The position numbers were made by a program, and so were the translations under genes. Of a stretch of DNA of 64,000 nucleotides, positions 23,416 to 36,900 are shown piece after piece; position 1 is the stretch's first letter; each line of letters opens with the position of its first letter. Under the pieces are notes generated by a model. The model saw only the letters and a list, made by a program, of their open reading frames with translations. It was not told where the DNA came from and made no database searches. Origin of the DNA: Lytechinus pictus (Eukaryota; Echinodermata; Echinoidea; Temnopleuroida; Toxopneustidae); the NCBI RefSeq assembly GCF_037042905.1, contig NC_087251.1, positions 41,350,373 through 41,414,372 of the forward strand. The letters are read 5' to 3'.

Positions 23416-24998
23416 TAATGAATTACTCTAAGGCAACTAAAACATTTGATATGTAACCATGTAAGTGTCATTGATATTTAGATACATGTATTACTAATAT
23501 TACCTGTTGGTAATCATGGATTTGGATGTTGTCTTAATCTTTTTTTCTCTTTTGGCATCATTCTTAAAACCAAGTCAACCCCCCCCCTAAAAAATAAATG
23601 AATATAATGTAATATTTAAAAAATGTTGATCTGACTTTTTGAATCAAGAGGATCCAATAATCAAACATCCAGAACACCAAATATTTCATAAAACGTTTTT
23701 ACTTTTATATTATGCTTAATTTCTCAAAACAAAATATGCAATTAATGGGTTTTATGTAAATGGGAGAGTTGATAATGTCACACACTTACACTCCTTGCTT
23801 ACACTCACACTTTCTTTTGTATTTTATGAAATTATTGAAGATGTCGAGAAGCTTGTGGATGAATTATCTGATAATTTACAATAATGGTGATTCCACATGT
23901 TCAAGCTAATGTGAAGTTTGTTGTAGGAGGGAATAACATAATGATATTTTAAAAAATAGTGATTGATATTACCGTACATTATTTGCAAATTATCCATGTT
24001 GTGCATATATATAACTGTTTCCAAAAATACTTATAAAAATCTTTTTATTCTTACATTTGATTTTTAATGAAATTAAATTTTTTCTTGAGTTTTTCAAATC
24101 ATAATTGTTAGTATCAATTTGATCTTTAGAAATAAAGAGCAAGTTTTGTATGTTTTTCACACTGTAGGCCTATTCATTCCAAAAAAGGTGTACAAATTTT
24201 GAGATCACTTTTTTGTGTCTCAATTATTTTCATCTGTAAGGGTCTATATATTATGTAAGATATATTGTGTCAAACATTTTGTAACAGGGAGAACCAAGAA
24301 ATCAGTGTCATAGAAGATATATTTTCTGTGCTCTATAAATTCTAGAATTAAGTAAGTTATAGTTATTATTTTTATCACTTTAAGATTTAAAAAGATATTT
24401 GAAGAGCTTATGTAATATGAGTTGTTGATTTACAGTACCAATCTAAAATTAACATATGAGGCTATATTTGGAAATGGTATCATTTTTTCTCAAGTGGTTA
24501 GGTTTTTTTTGGGGGGTGGGGCTGTTTGCAATTTTTCATTATATTTCTTGCAAATATTTTTTTAATTGTTGAGATGGTGAGAGTTACAGTTAGTAAAAAT
24601 AATCTATGGGAATTATTTAATAGCGCAAATCTGAGCCATTTTGTTCGAAATTATCACCCAATACATATCAGTTGTCTTGACTTGGAATTGCTTTATGGCC
24701 TCAATATAACCTTTGTTTTTAACTGATAATATTACTTTATACAAATTTTATTTATGAAACAGTGATAAAATAGTTTTTTGTGTTTTTTTTCCAGTTACAT
24801 CATGATATGAAAACGTAATGTGATATTGCAGAAAATATATTGTTTTGTGTTTGTAAATACATTTCATACCTAAAGTATCATGGCTCTTATTAAAACAAAT
24901 GGTTTCTAAATCAGAAATTGATAGTATACTGATTTTGTGTAAAAAATGTTTTAAGGCACTTTTTCAAAAATGAAATATCAGCAATTAAACATACATGC

Positions 24999-25258
24999 AG
25001 TACACAGGCGGATCCAGGGGGGCACAGCCGGCACGTGCCCCCCCCCCCCCCCCTTTGAGAAGCAAAATTAAAATTTGTAATGTAAAAATGCCAATAAAAC
25101 AGAGGTGTGCCCCCTCTTTTGAAATTTGAAATTGAAGACAACTTTTTTCAGGTACGAAATATCCTTAATTTGTGGTTGACTTTTTTTTTTTTGCTTGTCA
25201 AAATTTTCCTCCGAAAAATTTGCCCCCCCCCCCTTTGGAAAATCCTGGATCCGCCCCT
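24999..25258. mobile_element. Short inverted-repeat element with GGCGGATCCAGG ends
   Basis: CAGGCGGATCCAGG at the left is the inverse of CCTGGATCCGCCCC at the right, with opposed poly-C tracts inside. A matching terminus starts at about 27484. No clean target duplication is visible, so the superfamily is undetermined. Confidence 0.6.
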
Positions 25259-25751
25259 AATGCAATATGATCTAATTTTAGTGATATGAATGGTAACATT
25301 GAAAGGAAAACAATAATATTAATGCAGATATCCCCATATCAAGTTGGTTTAATAAAAAGCAAATCAAAGGAGGGAGAAAAACATCAATGAAGGTTGGCGA
25401 AAACTCATCAAAAAGTAACGATTATGGATTTAAAAGTTTGTACTTTGTGATTTTCAAGTTCAATTCAATTTATTTCATCCATAAAATCATGAATTGTATA
25501 AACAAAGTAACATGTATCAATCAAGATGTAGTCTGATGGTGAAATTGGAGACTAAAATTAAGTAAAAAAAATTGTTGGACATAGTCCCCCAAAATAGAAA
25601 AAACACACACATGGTTGTACATGTTACATTACAAGACAAATACACACACACACACCCTGACACACATACATAAGTACTTAAATAAGTAATAAGTTAAGTA
25701 ATGAGTTAAGTGGAATAAGAAGAGACTAGCTGTCTCTTCAATGAAACCTCA

Positions 25752-26317
25752 AAGGGAAATGAAACCTTTTGAAAATGTGGACTTGTGTGGATACAGAAAA
25801 ATCAAAGAATAAGAACAAAGAAAATTTGAGAAAAATCAGACAGATAATGAAAAAGTTATGAACTTTTGAATTTTGCGATCACTATTGCTATGGAGATCCT
25901 CGATCCCATGCAATGCGACAAAGATGTGTGATGTCACATGTGAACAACTTTCCCTTTGGTGGACTATAACATGCCCCCAAAATGTCTCTTTTTGCTCTTT
26001 CTTATGGTGATACAAACTCTTTAACCATAATGTATTCTTTGAAAATTTGTATTACATGCTCTCCTATAGAAAGAATACAGGATCTATTGATAGATGTGAT
26101 AAAAGAGGCAGTTTAAGTGAAATATATACAAAAAGTACAGGGATAGTTGTTCAGAAGTGACATCACACATCTTTGTTGCATTAATTAGTATTCGCAATAT
26201 TCAAATGCTCATAACTTTCTCATTATTTGTCTGTTTTCTTTCAAACTTTCGTTGATCTGTTTCTTTGATATTTCTATTTTCACACAAGCTATCTTGTTCC
26301 AAAGGTTTTATTTTCCT
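25752..26317. mobile_element. TTAA-type inverted-repeat element, family C (degraded ends)
   Basis: It shares AAAAATCAAAGAATAAGA and the right-arm TTCTTTGATATTTCTATTT theme with the intact copy at 30148-30728. Ends read AGGGAAATGAAACC and GGTTTTATTTTCCT. Confidence 0.72.
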
Positions 26318-27973
26318 TTAAAAGATGACATAGTAGTGCATGACATTAAATTGTTCCAAATACGGGGACCGATGGGTCTAAAAGAGTTGAGTAATAACTG
26401 AGATGAAACATATTTTGGTAATGGCATTTAATACATAAGTGAGTATTATGGGAATGGACAGATTCATTAAGAATAAACATGTTACAAATTATTTTAGGTT
26501 GATGATTATTTTTTACATTAAACATTGATACACAACCTGACGGACTGTACTATCACGGATGATGATGATGAATTAGGAATGTATATATATCATGACCATG
26601 TAACTATAAAGCCCCTATGTAATACTGTGCTTTTTTCTTAGAAAGTTGCAAATTATTTTGCTTTAACATTATTTTGATATATCATCACACATATTTTTAT
26701 TATTTGTATGAAAAAAGATACACATTCAGTCATTGTAACAAGTAGTGTACAGATGAGGGGTGCTTGCCCCCCACAAAAAAAAATCATGACCAAGAAATAG
26801 AAAGAGAGGAGGGTGAAATATATTATTTTCTGAATAGGTAAAAAGTTTTCTCTCTTGCTTTGCTCACTTGCAACATTTTGTCAATTTTGCTCGATATCCC
26901 ACATCTGGTCCCCTAAAAATTTTGACTCATTTCGCCATTGAATTGGCGACCACCCCTTATGGAACTGTTTTTTTTTTATTCCAAAGAATGTACTGCTTAA
27001 CTCATAAATTGGTGGACTAGTTTGAAACAAATAGTTTACAAACTCAAGTTCCTTAGCAATATATACGAAAATCAGCTTGAATTGAGGGAAATTTGGCAAA
27101 CATGAAAGAAAAAAAGAAGAAGAAAAACAGAACAATGAACTTGAAGTTTGAAAGAGATCAGACAGGGAAGAAGAAATTTATGGCTGCTGTTTGATGAAGT
27201 ATACTCATAAAAGAAAAGGGAAAAAAGGCAAAAGGTGATTGTAAAACGTCGTATTTGATTTCATATAGGCCTATACCCGGATTGATAATTTACTTTTATT
27301 GTAAAGTTTTCATCTTTTCAAATACTGCATGATGTTATATTCTTTTTTCTTTTATTTCTTACAAATACAGCTATTATAGGCCCTGATTAAATACATTTAT
27401 GAAACAGGTCCTGCTGAATGGAAAAAAGTACTTTGTATGATTTTTATTATATTATTTTGCTTTTGAATAGTCCCTACAATCTGGGGCGGATCCAGGAAAT
27501 GTGATCCAGGTGGCCCGGCCCCCCCCCCCCAAAAAAAAAGGTTTTCACCTAAAATTGAAGGTCATTTCGTCCACGAAAAATTAGACAAGCAAAAAAAGGT
27601 TCTCACTTACAAAGGGGGGCACACTTGGGTAAAAACGGCATTTGTAGGCCTACATTGTTAATTGTTATTATGGCTCTCGGGGGCTCTCAAAAGGGATGTG
27701 CCCCCAGGGGGGGGGGGGCAAACGGTATTTACGATGCTGAGCATTGAGCCAGGGACGTGTCCATGGTTGAGCCGAGACATCGGCCCATTGACCAATCACA
27801 TTAAGGCCCTTCTATTTGTTTGACCAATCACTGGCTTCCTTCGTTTCGAGCGTTCACTTTTGAACGCCAGGCGCCGCCAGCCTGCCTGTGTTTACGAATT
27901 ACGTTCACACGCAAATGAAGCCGCATGATTTTGCAAGAACGAGTGGATATCAGCGCGAAATTTTGTTTTGAAA

Positions 27974-30900
27974 ATGTCGAATTTATATGAATTAGAAGTG
28001 TTAGCAGGGATGAAGCGGTCGGAGTTACAAAAATTGGCAAAACAGCATGGCATCAAAGCTAATATGAAGGTATGTTAACGCAATTTCAAGTTTAAATAAT
28101 TGCCTGGTCCCATCTACTTCTATTCACGTCAGAGGGATGAGATTGAAAATGAGAGGCGAGGCCGTGGCCCGTGCGATTCCGTGACCTGACGCGAGCGCGA
28201 AGTATGAAGGGGGCCCCATCGCCCCTAACCCAGGGAGCCCAGGAGCTTACCGTGTATTTGACCATAGTCACCGGACTAGGGTGATTTAAATTATGGTCTA
28301 AAAATATTTCTCCAAATGAATTGTGAAAACAGAAAGTACCTAGGCTAGGCCTATACAATTTACAATCATGTTAATGAATTAGCCGACCACGATTATATGG
28401 ATGAAGCCAGTGAAGGTCTAATGAGTGGCAGTTTCCTGACATCTGGGCACAAACTGGAACCTCAAAAAAACGAAAATTTCTCTCAGTTCTACTAGTTCTA
28501 CCCCCGTCTCGATGATCGATCGGCCATTTTTGTTAAAAATCGTCACAAAATGGCCGATCGAGACGGGGGTAGAAGGAGATAACTTTTCGTTTTTTGAGGT
28601 TCCAGTCTGTGCCCAGGTGTCAGGAAACTGCCACCTGTTAGACCTTCATCCATATAATCGTGGTAAGTGCATAATTTCTGTTTTCACAATTCATTGGAGA
28701 AATATTTAGACCATAAATCACCCTAGTCCCGTCAGTATGGTCAAATTACACGGTAAGCCCCTGGGCTCCCGCCCACGCAGCCGCAGCTAGCCAGGACTCA
28801 GGAGGCTTCTAGAGAGTAAACATTTACTAACGTATGCTTACTCTCAACGAAGCCAGGAATTCCTTCCCATTCATCTGCACGTACCACCCAAAAACCTGAA
28901 ACTTTGCCCCCGAGATTAATTCTACTTTCCTTCAAAAAGATTATCATTTAGCCCTAAATCATGTATGGGATACAACTTCATTTCCGACATTTTATTTTCA
29001 AACAAGAATTCATAAAAGAAAAATATTATGAAAAAGACGGAAGAGACTTGCCCGATGTTTACGCCGCCATCTTGTTTCCTATTGTTCTTCCCAACGTTAC
29101 GGACGCACGCGTTGGATTTGTCATTACTACAAAAACCCGCTAGTTTACAAAAATATGTTACATTTATTCACAAGATACAAGACTTTTGAAGTTTGAACTT
29201 TTTCAATGCCACATCAAAATTATGGTATTAACCAAATGTAAACTAAGTAGGTTATTTTGAGCATTTTATTCTCTTTAATTTGATACCAAAATCATTAAAG
29301 GGGAATCCAACCCAAATAAAAACTTGTTTTTATAAGGAAAAGAAAAATCAGACAAGTTGATAGGTGAAAGTTTGAACAATATTGGACAAACAACAAGAAA
29401 GTTATGAATTTTTAAAACTTGTAAATATTGGTAATCACTATACCCATGGAGACTTCAAATTGGCCGCATATGGGATGTCATAGTGATGTAAGGCAAGGAC
29501 TACTCTTCCATGTACTCCAGAGTCCAATACATATTATGGCTAAAATGTCATTTTTCCCAAAAGTTTTATTTCAAATAATATTTTTCTTTCATGAGGACAT
29601 AATACAATATACTACATGGGTTATATTTGGATTACTGCCCCAGGGGAATGGGTACTTAGGAGAAAACCACAAATTCCTGATAATTAAGTATATGGCCTAT
29701 GGGAAAGTTGTCCTTGCCCCTTGTCATAATTTACTTACACAGTTGCCAATTTGAAATCTACATAGTATTAGTGAATTCAATTTTAAAGCAACTATAACTT
29801 TTGTATTGCTTGTCCGATTTCTTTCAAAGTTCCACCATTCTGTTTCATTTATTTTTCTCCTTGACCACACAGCATTTTATGGCCAAGGCTGGATTCCCCT
29901 TTAAATTTGGATAATGGGATCATATGTAAGAAATTCGATGAACTTAGATTTTTCCCTCAAAACCATGACCATTTTTGGCTGTGTGAATGCGCTGAAAAGG
30001 GCGAAATTTTTTGCTCATTGTGCGGTCACCCTAATAATATTGATGCATGGACAAGGTGTGAAACCAATGGAAACTGTAAATGTAAGCTGCGTTGTTATAG
30101 ATGACTTGTAAGGTCATGTTTTTGCACGAGTTATAGTTTTTACTTAAAGGAGAATGAAACTCTTGGAGCAAGTTAGTTTTTATGAAAGCAGAAAAATCAA
30201 AGAATAAGATCAACAAAAGTTTGAGTAAAATAGGACTAGCAATAGAAGAGTTATGAGCATTTGAATGTCGAGATCACTAATGCTATGGAGATCCACCCAT
30301 TGGCAATGCGACCAAAATCTGTAATGTCACAAATGAACAACTCTCCCCTTTTGGACACTGAAAATATACCCCAAAACATCTCTTTTTGCTCATTCTAATC
30401 ATATGACAAACGATTCATCAATGATATAATGTTGTGAAACCTCTGTACCTCTCATAAAAAAAAAACACCTCACCTTGTGATAGACTCTATAAAAGTGAGA
30501 ATTTAAGTGAAATAAGTACTAAAGTAATGAGGGAGTTGTACGTGTGTGACATCACAGATCTTGGTCGCATTGCCAATGGGAGGATCTACATGGCATTAGT
30601 GATCTCGACATTCAAATGCTCATAACTTTCTTATTATTCATCCAATCTTCCTCAAACTTTCAACAATATGTTTCTTTGATGTTTCTCTTTGATATGGATT
30701 CAGCTGGTTTCAACGGTTTCATTCTCCTTTAATAAAGTGAAAGCTTTTGTCACTCGGCCTCGGAGTGTCAATCCGTTTGATGAGCCCAGATGGCTTGGGT
30801 TGGTGTCGTGTACATAGTAGTTAGTGAAGTGTGATGGAGCCCATATGAATCATCACTAGAGCTGAGGTACAGCATATCGAAACCAATGGCCAATCAGATA

Positions 30901-33900
30901 ATTCCTTCTATCCCCCTTTGTTCAATGAATGCTGTCACTTGCACTGCGACAGCACGTCGTGCTGAATCACTACCGAATACCGATCAATGCATTATTCCTG
31001 GGCATGTAAATTACACACAAAAGACAATGACCTATTTTCCACTTAAACAATGTTAGATTGAAGAATAATAGGCCTACTGCAACTTACAACAACTTAGTGA
31101 AAAATAAAGATCAAATCAGAACTCTTTGGATTGATAAAATTTGTCTCTTGAACTCTTGAAGTGTTGTTATCGCTGATTGTCAGCATTGAAGCTTTCCTCA
31201 TTTTGTTGATATCCAGACCGATGGCTTGATCAAGGCCCTGGCAGCAGTGGTAGACTCAAACTTAGAAGCAAGCAATAAAATGTCATCGGAAGAAGAAACT
31301 ACATGTAAATCCTCAGCCTCGTCCACTGAAGATCAGGTAACTGTGTTGTATAAAAAAAAAAAACATTGAAGATTGTAAATCATATGGGCAATTCCATAAA
31401 ATATGTACTTCCGACCCCCATATGTGTGGGAACTTCATGAAATTTTCTGGTCCTTATGACAGTCAGTAATGCTGTCAAATAACCATGGCTTGGTCAGTTT
31501 ATGAAGTGAAGTGTAAAACTTGAGAAAAATGGGGGTCGGATGTACAAAAAGGTTAATTATTTTATGGAATTATCCATGTCAATTATTGAAAAAAAAATCT
31601 AACAAAATGGTTAATGTGAAGCAGTCATTTTCCATTGATTGATTCTTTATGATTAGAGTTGATAATTAAATAATATCTCTCGGTGTATTTTATATATTTA
31701 GAAAACATCTGTAAACTATAGTGATGGTTATAATATATCCTTTTTTCTTTTCTCATTTTTTGCCATTCCATGATTGTGAAGTGGGTTATCCCCAAAAGAA
31801 AGTAGGGATGAAAGTTCCCCCAAAGAAAACAAAACTTCTCTCTGTGTATTATTGAATAAAAACTTACATTGCCAGTTATAATGTCTGTTATTTCATCTTG
31901 ATATCATTTGTCATGTCTTTTTAATATCTTAGTCTGAAGTTGAAGCTTCTGAGGAGAAACCAAAAAGCGGACGGGGAAGAGGACGGAAGCAGAGGAGAGG
32001 ACGCAAGGCTATCAAGGAATCACCAGAGAAAGATCTTAAGAAAGATGTGATTGCCGGCGGTGACAATGATACACTATCATCTGCTACAGAATCAGATAAT
32101 CAGGTAATTACTATGAAATCACAGAATAGTTTTAAACTCCTCCCATGTGTTTTTTTTTTGTAATGTATCCGTACGTAAGAGGAGAAATAAACGGACTGAT
32201 AGGGAGCAAGTTTGTCCAAATTGACCCACTCTTGGTCAAAAAGGATCATTTGGAATGTGTAGAAGCAAGAAGGAATAAAAAAAGAGTTTTGTATTGAAGA
32301 CATTCTAATTCACATCTTGATTTTTTTTTTTCAAATAAGAAAGCAATTGTTTTGATATTTATTTTTCATTTTAATAAAAAATTAAAAGGGATTTATAGTG
32401 TCCTGAAATCTACATTTTGGAAACCTGCAGGTATCCATATTATAACCCTCCTGACCAAATATTTGGAATATCATAGCAATTGGCTTTGCCAAAATTTGTT
32501 AATTCAAGAACGATAGACTCTCTTCCACATCATAACTATTTTCAGGCATACACATTCATATAATCTAGCGATAAATTAGAATATTTACACGCACTTTCTC
32601 CTTGCAATGTTGATTGCCATAAACAGAAGCTTTGGCTTTGTGTCTTGAAATAAGCATATTTTCTTATACATGATGCTTGATATCAAGTTTTTTTTTTATT
32701 ATTCACAGGCATCAAGTGTTACAGAGGATGAGAAGGCTTCCCCAGTCGCCAAGAAGTCTAAAGCAAAGTCGAAAGGGAGAGGAAGAGGCAGGCGAGGGAA
32801 GCAGACCAAGGAAGAAGTTTTAGAAGAGGAAATGGACCTAGTGGTATGCTACTTTGAATTCACTCCAGCAGCTCCGGGGCCCGTTTCACAAAGGACTTGC
32901 AACTGTTGTAACTTTGCCATAATGGCAACTACCATGGTAACAGGGCTCAGCAGCCAATCAGAATCAAGGGTACCATGGTAGTTGCCATAATGGCAAAGTT
33001 ACAACAGTTGCAAGTCCTTTATGAAACGGGGCCCTGGTCTAGATTTTTTTTTTGGGGGGGGGGTATTTATATAGAGGTTCTATCGCTTACTACTTTTTGT
33101 AGTAATTTCTTTAAAAGTGTATTATTTCACCCAGTGGATATGTTTTGGTGAATTTATGCAGCATGACAAAATTACATAATCACAATCATTTGGTACATAA
33201 GTATATTATGATGCATGTGATTATCATTTAGATGTGTGATATCACAAGAATAGTTTACTTTATTTCACTTTGTTATTAACAAAATCATCCAGGCAAATTG
33301 AGCTTTGATCTAGTCAGCAGTTTAAAAGTGCTTTGTTCATTCTGTATAATAGAAAAGGAATTTTGGTTTAGTATTAAAAATTTAAAAGTTTACTTAATCA
33401 CAGGTTAACTTGAATATGTCAGCCGCCCCTAATTTGAATAAATATTCATCCCAAAAGAAGTGGGGTTTTTTTTACCAGATAATGCAAAACATGTCTAATG
33501 CAAACATAGTTCTGTTGTCAGAAAAATTAACTTTGTCATAGTTACCTGTGGTTGCAATGATTTCTTTTCCAGGTTGCTCCATCAGCAGCAGCAGTGACAT
33601 CCTCTCCAGCAGCCTCAGGAAGACAATCTAGAAGCTTACAAAGAACGCCTCTCGTCAGTGAACCAACATTACCAACACCACCAAATTCTGGCTCCAGGTA
33701 AAGGAACAGACTTCAATCTATCTATTTTCTTTCTCTTTATCCAAGAATATCAATATAAAATTACCCACTTACAGTGGAATAGTCAGATAATTAAAGAATT
33801 TAATGTTTGCATGTATCTGTTCTGTATTGTTTTTTATCATGAGAAAGAAAACCAATCAATGTAAAAAAAGGTAATATCTATGTCATTTCCCTAAAGTCGG

Positions 33901-36900
33901 TGTAAACAAATGTTATTTTGAAATGTGAGTGAAACAAATTTTCCCAGTGTGGACAATAAAATTGAATTGATTGGGATTGAATCGATAGATTCAGCCTGTT
34001 CAGGAAAACTATTTCCATGTGTACTTGATTTGGAAACTTGTATCAGTGAGAAAGAGAAAATGGTCTTTGAATACTGAAAAAGAATCTCAAGATCGAATAA
34101 GAGAATATAATTTGTTACATTTGTTTCGACATGAACCAGACTCGGGTACATGTATGTTCCTTTGTTTTCTGTTTGATATTATTTTTATTATTTGCAAGTG
34201 TCTGAACGCTCATATTCTTGTTTAAACTATAGCAGGAAAGTCAAGAGAGCAATCAGGCGCACCACGCACACTCCTCAACCAGCAGTCGTCCCTGCTCAAA
34301 CAACTCTATCTTCACATACCCCTGAACCTGCCCTGTCTTCCAACAAAAGGTCATCAAGAACAACCCCTCTCACAGCCACTCCCAAGACCACACCAGCAAC
34401 CATCAAGACCCCAGCTGAAGCCAAGACCAGAGGGTCAACCGGTAAGAGATCAGCCAGTGGGTCAGCGGGGAGCAAGGCTAAGAAGGTACGGAGAGGAACA
34501 TTCGACAAGTCACCGGCTAAGGTTGCCGTCGAAGCACCTAAGAGCAGCAGTTCGCTGAAGGATGAAATCATGGCTGAGATCGACAGGAAGGTCCAGATGC
34601 AGGTTGCCAGTAAGTGTGCATAAATTCATCAAATTTCATCTTTGCTGGAAGAATCGTTCTTGGTCAATTCAAGGTAGAGGTGCTGTGGCTCAGTGGATAA
34701 CTCTCTGGACTTTGAACCACAAGGAGTTTAAATCCCACTGCAGCACTCGCGTCCTTTGGCACTGCATTTATCTACATTTGCCACTCTCCACCCAGGTGTA
34801 GTAAATGGGTACCCGGTAGGAAGGAATTCTTGAATGATCAGGGTAGCCATGATAAAGCAGGGGTAATAGTATGCAGCGCTTAGAAACATTGGTATTAAAC
34901 GCTATATAAATGTTGCATATTATTAAATCATATTGAATCGAAGGAGTCATGGTATAGTAATACTGTATCTGTCTTGATCCTCCGCTCCCAAAAATAAATA
35001 GAAAGATAAACAAAAGTATATTAAAAAGTTTTTACATCAGATTATACAAGATGCAAGGCTCGACATTAGCGGTGGCCCGGGGCCACCAGAAATTCACCTC
35101 GGGCAACCATTATTGATAAAATGTTAAGTTTTGGTGGCCCGAATCGGGCAACCAATAATTTTCAGAATAGCGCAATTTTTCTCCCGATTTTGCACGCATT
35201 TATCAACTTTCTACAGTTCAAATTGCAACCCAGTTCGTCATGCGCCCTTTTTGTTGATCTACACACAAATACACACACACAAAGTTTGCATATTAGGCCT
35301 ACAGCTATAGCATACAGTAGCTATTATCCAGCCAGCTGCGCCGGCCGGCTGGCGTGAGCTTTGCATGAAGCCATATACAGCTGTGCTCTAGCTCTAGATC
35401 TAGCTCAGCCTATTCAGACTCCGGGAGCTGCGATAAAAAATGTTGCTGCTAAGAAATCTTCCACAGAACTTTGAAAATCTGAGTCAAAGTCACATTTTAC
35501 ACCAATGAAATGACATTCTACAGTCTATATTACGAAAATTTGGTGTACCCTGATAATTTGCAAGCATTAAGAAGAGGAATTATGACCTCTCTTTTGACTA
35601 CAAAAGACCGATTTCCAAATGAATTAATACACATAAAAACACATAGGCAAGTACATCACAGTCCCACGTGTGCATTTGTATGTATGTTGATACTTGGTTT
35701 CTTTCGAAGCTGTGTCTTTTCTAGCCAAAAATAAACAGACAGTTTCTTTCTTTTTTGTTTATAAATGACTTCTTAAACCACTCTTGAGAAAGTAAATACT
35801 TTGGGAAGGCATTTCATTGATATGAAATGTGAATTTTTCCAACATTTTGGCAAAAATAGGGAAGGACTTTTCTCACACTTTTTTTCCAGATATAACTTTT
35901 GCCGTTTTTTTTCTTTCATTTTTTTTTACAGTGGTTAAACCATTTATACCCCTTCCCATTGAATATGCCTGATTAAAAAATATGTTTCTACTGAAAATAA
36001 AATAATACAAACTAAAGGATTTAAAAATAAAAATGTGCCATTCCCAGAAGGTAAGTGAGAATTATTTGCTTGGCTTTTAATTATATTCCAGTCAGAATAG
36101 ACTGTTGCCACAGCTGTTAAAAAATATTTGTAATGGCTTCTTAATTTCCCCTTTTCCCCATGTTTATATTAATTTTGTTTTATTCATTTTTCTTTCACTT
36201 TCTTTTCTTTTTTTTCTCTCTAAATTTTTTCTTTTCTTTTTTTCCCTGTTCTTTGTTTTTTTTCTTTCTTTTGTTTTATTTCACTTATTTCTTTTATTAT
36301 TTTTGTTTTCTTTTTGTAACATACTTTTTGAAAATTATTTTCATTTGTTTCCCCCTTTTATGCATTGTTCTAATTTTGCAGCATATTTTTCTGTGATTTT
36401 CTCCTGCTATAATATGCTGCAAAAGAGAAAACAGAAATAAACTGGATTTGGGGCCTGCATAATCTAGGTTTTAGGATTCAAAGAGGAAGAAATGAAAAAC
36501 CATTGTTTTGTACATCTATCTGAGTTTACTATGCACTATTTATTTATTTTACCATTATGAGTGTGTGTCTATACAGAGATTTTAAAAAAAGTCCACACAA
36601 CCTGCGAACAATAAAATTCATTTATTCTCTTTCAATCATTTCATTTTTACAACGATAGAAACAATTTATATTTTACCACAAGCCAATTAGCAAAGTAAAA
36701 TAACAGCAAACAAGGTTTACATACAAGATGATTAAGTGAAAGTAACTTGGTGGTAGTGGCTGCAGAATTAATATTTCAGAAGTTTGTTTTATTAATTTTT
36801 AATGTGTTTCTTTATATTTTTCGGGCCACCAAACTTTAATATCGGGCCACCAAAAAAAATTATTTGATGGTTTTGGTGGCCCGAACGGGCCACCACCAAA

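Larger units (their letters stand above)
22411..27973. other. Intergenic region between COMMD1 and NUSAP1
   Basis: No exon is recognisable. It holds the COMMD1 3' UTR (end not resolved), three inverted-repeat elements (22839-23415, 24999-25258, 25752-26317), a CA-rich patch near 25640, a poly-C sequence near 27485-27720 starting GGGGCGGATCCAGG like the 24999 element, and otherwise AT-rich DNA. The last ~200 bp before NUSAP1 are less AT-rich and presumably hold its promoter. Confidence 0.6.

Noticed and set aside
28092-28358. 88-residue minus-strand protein
   Set aside because: It lies in NUSAP1 intron 1 and partly inside the foldback arm; no homology is recognised.
29428-29754. 108-residue plus-strand protein
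   Set aside because: It falls in the family A element; the frame is broken in the other copies.
34296-34571. 91-residue minus-strand protein
   Set aside because: Antisense shadow of NUSAP1 exon 6, a Thr/Pro/Ala-rich exon that leaves both strands open.
36105-36440. Phe/Leu-rich membrane-like proteins
   Set aside because: Produced by a T-rich tract inside the 35054-36921 transposon in a NUSAP1 intron.
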